A stretch of DNA of 64,000 nt, taken from Fremontodendron californicum (lineage: Eukaryota > Streptophyta > Magnoliopsida > Malvales > Malvaceae). Each line of letters begins with the position of its first letter. Within the stretch, counting starts at the first letter, position 1. The stretch covers positions 10,309,590 to 10,373,589 of the forward strand of contig JAULJL010000046.1 of the NCBI GenBank assembly GCA_030761205.1. Direction: 5' to 3'. Position numbers and translations under genes: made by a program. The notes below the pieces were generated by a model. It did no database searches, was not told where the DNA came from, and saw only the letters and a program-made list of their open reading frames with translations. Positions 57,755-64,000 of this stretch are shown here, in pieces.

Positions 57755-58857
57755 CATATCTATGGACTTTGTATTGGGTTTACCTAGGACGACAAGGGGT
57801 AGGGATTCAATTTTTGTGGTAGTGGATAGGTTTAGCAAGATGGCACATTTTATCCCATGCCATAAAACTGATGATGCAACTCACATTGCTGACTTGTTCT
57901 TTAGGGAGATAGTGCGCCTACATGGTGTTCCTAGAAGCATTGTATCTGATAGAGATGTTAAGTTCCTTAGTTACTTTTGGAAGGTTTTGTGGGGGAAATT
58001 GGGTACTAAACTTTTGTTTTCTACTACTTGTCATCCATAAACTGATGGGCAGACTGAAGTAGTTAATAGGACTTTAACACAACTTTTGCGCACTGTTATA
58101 CAAAAGAACTTGAAAACTTGGGAAGAATGTTTGCCATTCATAGAGTTTGCATATAATAGGACTGTGCATTCTACTACTTCTTATTCTCCATTTGAGATTG
58201 TTTATGGTTTTAATCCATTAACTCCCTTAGATTTAATGCCTTTACCTGTTGATGCAAGGAATAGTTTGAATGGGAGTAAGAAAGCTGAATTGGTGAAGTC
58301 TCTTCATGAAAAAGTAAAGCTTCAAATTGAGAAAAAGAATGCAAAAGTTGCTTCACAAGCAAACAAAGGCAGGAGGCGAGTTACTTCGAACCAGGTGATT
58401 GGGTCTGGGTTCATATGCGCAAGGAAAGATTTCCAGCCCATAGGAGAACCAAGTTGCATCATCGAGGAGATGGGCCTTTTCAAATCCTTGAGAAAATTAA
58501 TGACAATGCTTACAAAGTAGACTTACCAGGTGCGTATAACGTTTCTGCTTCATTTAACGTTTCTGATCTTTCCCTTTATGATGTAGGTGATGATTCGAGG
58601 TCGAATCCTTTTGAGGAAAGGGGGGATGATGAGAACCAAGCTGGTATTGGACTTCAAGATCCATTGCATATTCCTATTGGGCCTATTACAAGGTTAAGAT
58701 CCAAGAAGCTCAAGGAAGCTATGCAAGGATTGGTAAAAAGGACTTGGGAAGAATCTACAAGTCTTTTAAGCAATGTTAATCCATTCAATTTGGGCTGCTT
58801 GAATGAGGAAGACCAAGAATTGGTCCATGTGATCCAAGCTTCACATGATGGGCCATA
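57755..58857 (+). pseudogene. gypsy integrase remainder, running into the 3' LTR
   Basis: Continues the integrase core: SMDFVLGLPRT, RFSKMAHFIPC, IVSDRD and, after a break, TDGQTEVVNRTL (the D, D, E residues). A TAA at 58038-58040 interrupts the core just before TDGQTE, and a 1-bp shift occurs near 58383 before RKERFPAHRRTK. Downstream the frame enters the 3' LTR (58627) and ends DHGP-like at 58855-58857 after GPITRLRSKKLKEAM. With the nested insertion, three separate lesions inactivate it. Confidence 0.88.
58610..58626 (+). other. gypsy polypurine tract
   Basis: The purine run gaggaaaggggggatga-side sequence abuts the 3' LTR start; it is also within the pol frame. Confidence 0.75.
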
Positions 58858-59482
58858 GAGGAATTCAAGGGGGCGGTAATCTTAATGAATTAGTGGGCAT
58901 GTTTTTAGTTCATTATCTAATATGAAGTGGGATCCAATTCATTGGTCCAATTCATTAATGTTGTGGTGTCTAAATTAGAACCTTTAGTTGAGTCTTTTAA
59001 TTACTTAGGCTTTTGGGCTTGATTTATGTATTATGTCCATTAGGCTTAAGGGGTCTATCTTTATTAAACTTGTTGAACATCTTTTAATTATTTAGGTTTG
59101 GGCTTGAATATGTTCAGCCAATATTTTACATATTATTAATTAGTAGATTAGGGTTATTGTAGGGAGGCTATAAATATATGTCTTAGCCGCCAATTATCTT
59201 TTGATCAATTAAGTCTGATTTTATTCAGTGAGAGTTTTCTCTTTTTAGTTCTTGAAAGAACTTAGGAACTTATCAAAGAATTCTTTCTTTGTGGCGTTCA
59301 ACCTATCAAACTTAGGTTCTTGAAACAAGAGTTCTTAGGGTTTAGATTACATGCTTAATCTAGGTTCTTTGAAACAGGCTTTTAAGGGTTTAAGTTTTCT
59401 TTGCCTGAATCTTGGCTTTTCTGGGTTAGGTATTTCAATTTGTTAGTGGGTTCAAAGGGTTTAACCCCTAGGGTTCACATCA
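58627..59482 (+). repeat. gypsy 3' LTR (856 bp)
   Basis: Matches the 5' LTR except for about six base changes and a short deletion near 59191 (gccgccaattatc against gccgcctacttcaattatc). Confidence 0.95.
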
Positions 59483-59556
59483 CCATGTCTACCAGAGCTA
59501 TCTATTTGTATATGCTGGGCGCCACAGCAATCAACCCATTTGTGAGAAATAAAAAT

Positions 59557-59741
59557 CTATGTTACTCGGACTCGAGTGTGAGTGTCGGACACTGGTATGT
59601 GTCCGACACGGGTATGTTTGATTTATATTAAGTTTTTCCACGTATTTGGAGGGTTCTTGGGGGATCATATCCCCATATCCATGTCCGGATATGCGTCGGA
59701 CACGGGTACTTCAAGAAAAATGAAGAGTCGGAGCAACATAG
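59557..59741 (+). mobile_element. CTATGTT-family TIR element 23
   Basis: Near-consensus copy: ctatgttactcggactcgag to gagtcggagcaacatag; flanks ATAAAAAT and ATAAAAAC match 7 of 8. In intron 6 of the pseudogene, 75 bp right of the gypsy element. Confidence 0.93.
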
Positions 59742-59797
59742 ATAAAAACCACCGAAGCTCCAATGTCATCCTAAACGTTCCAGGAATCACTTCCAAT

Positions 59798-59971
59798 CTA
59801 TGTTACTCGGATTCGGGGGTGAGTGTCGGATACGGATATTTGTTCGATATGGGTATGCTCAATTTTTTCAAAATGTTCCCATATATTTTGAGGATCGTAT
59901 CCTCATACCCATGTCCGAATATGTGTCGGACACGGATACTTTAGATAAAATGAAGAGTCGGAGTAACATAG
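59798..59971 (+). mobile_element. CTATGTT-family TIR element 24
   Basis: ctatgttactcggattcggg to gagtcggagtaacatag; flanks CTTCCAAT and CTTCTAAT match 7 of 8. In intron 6 of the pseudogene. Confidence 0.92.
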
Positions 59972-60446
59972 CTTCTAATTCCAATAATAACTCATTACAG
60001 CACAGAAATCATATCTGTATGAACTAGTAATACTTCAAAAATCAAGGACCTAACAATTTGAAGGAGAAAGAAAAAGAATAAACAGAGAAAATTTATACCT
60101 GAAGCAACAGCTTCACGCATTCAATCGATCCATTCTGAATCGATGAGTGCATTGGGGACAATAGACGATGGGAGGTAACCTTTGGCTGTTAAAGAGTGAA
60201 AAAGAAAAAAAAAGATTACTTAGAATAATTTTAAAAAACAAAAAAAGGTAAAAACCTTAATCTTCCTAACTTCCTTACATTGGCATGGTTATCCAACAAA
60301 ACTTTCATAATACCTTTCCTGCGATGCTGCAAGCTGCAATGGTGTTCCAGCATCTGATTTGGCATCAATTTCAGCACCTTTGCTAATTAAATACTCCAAA
60401 AGTTTCTGAGTTCCTACATTAAACAATCCAACCAAAAATTTAAAAG

Positions 60447-60637
60447 CTATGTTACTCGGACTCGAATGTGAGTATCGGACACAGGTATTTGTCGGACATG
60501 AGTATGTTTGATTTATTCTAAAATTTTTCTATGTATTTGGACGGTCTTTTGGAATCATATCTCATACTCATGTCTGGATATGCGTTGAACATGGATGTCG
60601 CGGATACATTAAAAAAATAAAGAGTCAGAACAACATA
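60447..60637 (+). mobile_element. CTATGTT-family TIR element 25
   Basis: ctatgttactcggactcgaa to gagtcagaacaacata; flanks TTTAAAAG and ATTAAAAG match 7 of 8. In intron 4 of the pseudogene. Confidence 0.9.
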
Positions 60638-61396
60638 ATTAAAAGAATCATACAATATATATGTTACATACCCAAGCAAATGATTCATAAGAAAACAAAA
60701 AGCAATGCAAATGAACAATGAAAAATACCCATTTTTGCAACAAGATGCAAACGAGTATAGCCAAGATTATCTGCAGCACTGGGATTTGCGCCATTGTCAA
60801 GAAGATAAACAGCAATACTATGTTGGTCGCATAGGATAGCTGAATGTAGAGGAGTCAAACCTGAGAAAACAAAACAGTGAATTTCCACGCCAAAAAAAAA
60901 AAGCCCTAAAGTTAAAACGATGGCTTAAAGGGCAAGAAACACCTTTTTTTTTTTTTACTATTACCTTCACCATTAACGAAATCATCAACATTCAGTTTAA
61001 GTTCCTCGACAACATACTTGCATATCAATATTCTACCGACAATCGCAGCAAAATGGAAAATGGTTCGGCCGTTCTTGTCCTTATAACTGACTATTGTTTT
61101 GGCCAAATCTCCTCCTTTGGCTTTCTTCTCAGCCAACTCTGCTACCGAAGAAAGAAAGAAAAAAAGTTACCATGTCTAAAGCTTTCAAGAAACGAAAATG
61201 GGTATTAAGTTTCAAACCCTTGAGGCGATCGAGATCTCCTATACAGGCCGCACCAAACCAGTCGTATTATGCATCTTCATCTGAACGTCAAAATCACAAA
61301 AACAACGATATCTTAAAGAAAAAACAAGAAAAGAAAAGGAGTAGAAAGGAATGAATCATAGAGTAAAACAAGACCTTCAACAGAATAAAACGCCAT

Positions 61397-62690
61397 TTCA
61401 AAGATCAACAAGTTTGCTAAGGAAATGATTGGAATTTGTTGCAAGAGGATTGTTTCAGCCCTTTCAGGTTTCAAGAGAGTGGAAGAAATGCGACAAGACA
61501 AACAGGGATGCTGGGAGTGGGAGAAATGCTATTTATGACTTGTGGGTAAAGGTGTTTATGGGTTGGGTTGAAATTCAAATTTTATTTTATATTTAGGTTC
61601 GATTTTGAGAGGGTTTGAAGGTATTGTTTATTATATATAAAAAATAATATTTTATTTTTTTATTAATATTTATATATTTTTACAATTAAATTATAAAATA
61701 ATATTATTTTAATATATAAACAATGATTTAAATTTGTCGGATATAACGGATTGTTCGACTCATGAACAAGTCTAGTTATGAGCTTGTAGAAGTCTAGTTG
61801 TGGAAGGCCTAGGCGGTTGGCCCAAGTTCTTGAGTTCGTGTTCTTCTACACTCTATTTGGACTTTTGATTTACAAAAGACGATAGAGAAAACTGAAAGGA
61901 AACAAAAGGAGTACTATATCTTACATAAAGTAATGGTGTGATAAGAAGTGTTTATGTGTCGGGTTCGAGCGAATTTATGTCTTACATTTATAATTTTTTT
62001 GTTGTATAAGTTTGATTTTGTCAGGTAAAATCATTATTCAAGTTCGTATAGATTTATTCATTCAAATTTATAAATAAAGAGATCGATCTCTATATAAAAG
62101 ATATTGATCCATATATAAAAAGAATCTATATCTTCTAAAATCTATATTTTTTAATAGTAAAACGAGCCGAATCAAGTATGGATAAAAAGTATCATGTGTT
62201 TGGGATATTTTAGATGGGTAGACAGAAAATAAAATTGGAATCAAAATTTTGAGACACGATGAATCGTTTTTTTTAAATAATTATTTGTTCCCACACAAAA
62301 TTTGCTAACGGGTTAAGGCAATAACACTCCCAGAAATCAGGATACAACGAAATTTTATGAATATAGACAACCAAAAGACACATTCAAAGAGGTATGTCTT
62401 TTCAAAATCAAATTACATTATTTTACAAAACATAACAACTTATTGATGTTATTATTTCAATCGGTGTCTCCTTTCATCCAAACAACACAATAGATAGTTA
62501 CAATACATCATTTTATCCAAACGACACAATGGATGATTACAATGCATGCTTTCATCCAAACAACGCAATAAATGGATATAAATTTTGTAAACTAATGTTA
62601 CAACAATCCCCCACTAGATAAGCTTATATGGTATCACAACAAAGACGGACGATACATTATGAGAAGCGGATGAGTCAAATAGAACCGAGG
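61397..62690. other. intergenic stretch with TIR relics
   Basis: Upstream of the ankyrin-TPR pseudogene, so its former promoter should lie at 61400-61540. At 61547-61781 taaaggtgtttatgggttggg and gactcatgaacaagtcta form a degenerate TIR pair (flanks match 5 of 8). 61950-62220 contains similar cgggttcgagcg / aacgagccgaatcaag phrases. Confidence 0.5.
62472..62580 (+). repeat. 39-bp tandem repeat, 2.8 units
   Basis: Units start tttcatccaaacaac, ttttatccaaacgac and tttcatccaaacaac and share acaat(a/g)gat..ttacaat.cat. Non-coding; just 5' of the LINE fragment. Confidence 0.85.
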
Positions 62691-63653
62691 ACATGTTTGG
62701 ACAAAATAGAGACATATGGAAAAAGCTATGGGAAACTATTATAACTTACAAAGTTAAGCTGTTTGGGTGGGGATTATGTCACGAAAATCTCCCAACTGCT
62801 ACTAAACTTGCAATAAAAATACAAATACTGGAGACTCGATGTACAAGGTGTGAGAATGAGATGAAGACATATATCCATGCACTGAAAGAATGTGAACTGT
62901 CCAAAAAAGTGTTGGAAAGTAGCCATTACTCGAATGAACTGGTTCAAAACCCAGTTGATAGTTGTGTCGAGTGAGTGAAGGCTGCTTGTCAACAATTACA
63001 GTTTGAGGTTTTTGAAAATTTCATAATGACTATTTGGACATTTTGGAACGTAAGGAATGCAGAAAAGAGGCAACAGAAACAGACCGAATGAAGGATTGTG
63101 GACAACACCAAACTCATGCTCATGAGTACAAGCAAGCTCATGAACAACCAAATGGTAGCATGCCAATGTGGCTCGAACCTACTGGAAACCACCACCATTT
63201 CAATTGTACAAAGTCAATTTTTATGTGGCATTCGATACTCATCTTCAGATAGGAGGTGTTGGAGTGATTATTCGTGACCATCAATGGTTTGTTCTGGGAA
63301 GGAAAACAATAAAAGTCAGTAAGGTGAATGCTGCTTGTATAGCTAAAGCATTAGCAACTGTTAAGGCAATGGAGGTAGCAAACCAGATGGGTTTCCAAAG
63401 AATCATATTGGAGGGAGATGCGTTACTAATTATCAAGAAGCTGATGGTTGATGAATATGATTTCTATAATATTGGACCAATTGTGACCAAAGGGAGAAGC
63501 ATGGCTAAATTTTTTGATGAATGCTTAATGCAACATACAAGGCGACAGGGGAATGAAATAACACATAAGTTAACTCGTTTCAATTTGAAAACAATTGAGA
63601 ATTTGTTTTGGCCGAAAAAATATCCAAATTTTATTCATCAAACAATTATATAA
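62690..63653 (+). pseudogene. LINE (non-LTR) retroelement 3' end: zinc-binding and RNase H domains
   Basis: 62693..62974 reads WKKLWETIITYKVKLFGWGL, LPTATKLA and TRCENEMKTYIHALKEC, the plant LINE zf-RVT motif (W..W.L...K.K.F.WR...LPT, CxxC..E...H....C). 63168..63653 reads GGVGVIIRDHQWFVLG, AKALATVKAMEVANQMGFQRIILEGDALLI and GNEITHKLTRF, the RVT_3-type RNase H (with ED/EGD and H-type positions partly changed). The two blocks are not in one frame and no upstream RT is in the window, so it is a truncated, dead copy. Confidence 0.82.
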
Positions 63654-64000
63654 GATGCTATCAATATTATATGATAAATGAATTTCATTTTAAAAAAATC
63701 ATCAAATCGATTGAATCCATAATTAAAATAGTTCGTTTTTGATACACTGACAGTGAATCTTATACTGACACCTCATAAAAAAACTAACCACTAACCTTAA
63801 CTACTAATCCCTAACCCCTACAACTTAACTTTAATACATGGCTAGGATGCACTGATTGTGTGCATCAAATATTAATCCTAACTAAAAATCGCAAATATGT
63901 TTTATTTGAAATTGGCATCCATGTTGTCAAATGTCAATGGCTTTTTCTTTTTTTTGGTTACCCAAGGTATACCCATGCTTCGTTCAGAACTAATATTTTG
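63654..64000. other. right-edge stretch
   Basis: Non-coding sequence after the LINE fragment, with a run of ctaaccnntaacct-like phrases near 63785-63830. Nothing further recognised. Confidence 0.5.

Larger units (their letters stand above)
44508..59482 (+). mobile_element. Ty3/gypsy LTR retrotransposon, 15.0 kb including a nested Athila-like element
   Basis: LTRs 44508-45369 and 58627-59482 begin TGATGAGAAC and end TTCACATCA, with a CCATG duplication (44503-44507, 59483-59487). The primer site TGGTATCAGAGC (45372-45383) fits initiator tRNA-Met. Without the 7.8-kb nested element it is about 7.2 kb. Gene order gag-PR-RT-RH-INT makes it Ty3/gypsy; clade not assigned. By eye the LTRs differ at about six sites plus one 6-8 bp indel, so insertion is recent. 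In intron 6 of the ankyrin-TPR pseudogene. Confidence 0.95.
38562..61396 (-). pseudogene. ankyrin-repeat/TPR protein gene (Arabidopsis TPR10-like), decayed
   Basis: Exons from the start: 61375..61396, 61218..61280, 60965..61138, 60729..60860, 60279..60413, 60099..60185, 44334..44459, 43352..43504, 42770..42874, 40049..40221, 39871..39950, about 38562..38649, with GT-AG borders. Ankyrin repeats include CKYVVEELKLNVDD, LTPLHSAI...YLLDNGANPS, GTPLQLAA and LLNAGANPNVPNH. Then come LFPVTSRIST.ADWSVDGIL and TPRs (LKSNGDEAFKREVDYREAINCYAE, AAIHSNRSLCWARLNKGDYALED, MNAADAFYYGWKLD...NKELELAF). Order and phrases match the At3g04710 TPR10 type, a presumed co-chaperone. Lesions: in-frame TAA in exon 2 (61267-61269); a shift at the 3' side of exon 5 (135 bp where 134 or 137 fits); a net 1-bp shift in exon 10 near 40100. 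Intron 6 holds a 15-kb retroelement. Multiple assembly errors are a less likely explanation. Confidence 0.88.

Overview
This is AT-rich nuclear DNA from a dicot plant, probably a woody rosid (a weak guess). The evidence is intron-rich genes with GT-AG borders, plant-only genes (Aux/IAA, plastid tryptophan synthase alpha, bHLH UNE12, OSB) and very dense plant-type mobile elements: Ty3/gypsy with a tRNA-iMet primer site, an Athila-like element with a tRNA-Asp primer site, CACTA elements, and many small TIR elements with 8-bp target duplications.

Host genes, left to right: (1) 5' end of tryptophan synthase alpha, minus, cut by the window edge. (2) bHLH factor UNE12-like, plus, six exons, 306 aa. 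(3) Mitochondrial complex I 24-kDa subunit, minus, ten exons, 254 aa, tail to tail with UNE12. (4) Organellar ssDNA-binding OSB protein, plus, five exons, 285 aa, head to head with the complex I gene. (5) An Aux/IAA gene, minus, four exons, damaged by a 7-bp frameshift. (6) An ankyrin-TPR gene like Arabidopsis TPR10, minus, spread over about 23 kb and now a pseudogene. (7) A LINE 3' end at the right edge. Coding joins were checked by phase: the exon lengths of genes 2-4 sum to exact open frames. The Aux/IAA exons do so only after allowing for the 7-bp duplication.

The accessory DNA is layered. A CACTA element (28167-36605, TSD AAC) sits in the inferred 5' UTR of the Aux/IAA gene, 29 bp before its ATG. 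A second CACTA of the same family (30079-34423, TSD GCA) is inserted inside it in the opposite orientation. The inner one carries a spliced VAP27-like gene copy. The outer one carries pieces resembling fatty acyl-CoA reductase and, less surely, a cohesin SCC3-like protein. Both end in the same terminal exon pair. Further right, a 15-kb Ty3/gypsy element (44508-59482, TSD CCATG) lies in intron 6 of the ankyrin-TPR pseudogene, and a 7.8-kb Athila-like element (49959-57749, TSD GTAGA) lies inside its integrase. The Athila-like element lacks RT, RNase H and integrase core, yet keeps a 912-codon frame that joins gag-protease to an integrase C-terminus.

One small TIR element family (ends CTATGTT.../...AACATAG, about 170-200 bp) has 25 recognisable copies, 22 of them in introns, many with perfect 8-bp duplications. 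One of them duplicated the splice donor of Aux/IAA intron 2. Several other 8-bp-TSD elements are present, including a 1.1-kb one that carries an exon of a nucleobase-ascorbate transporter. I saw no tRNA, rRNA or CRISPR features.
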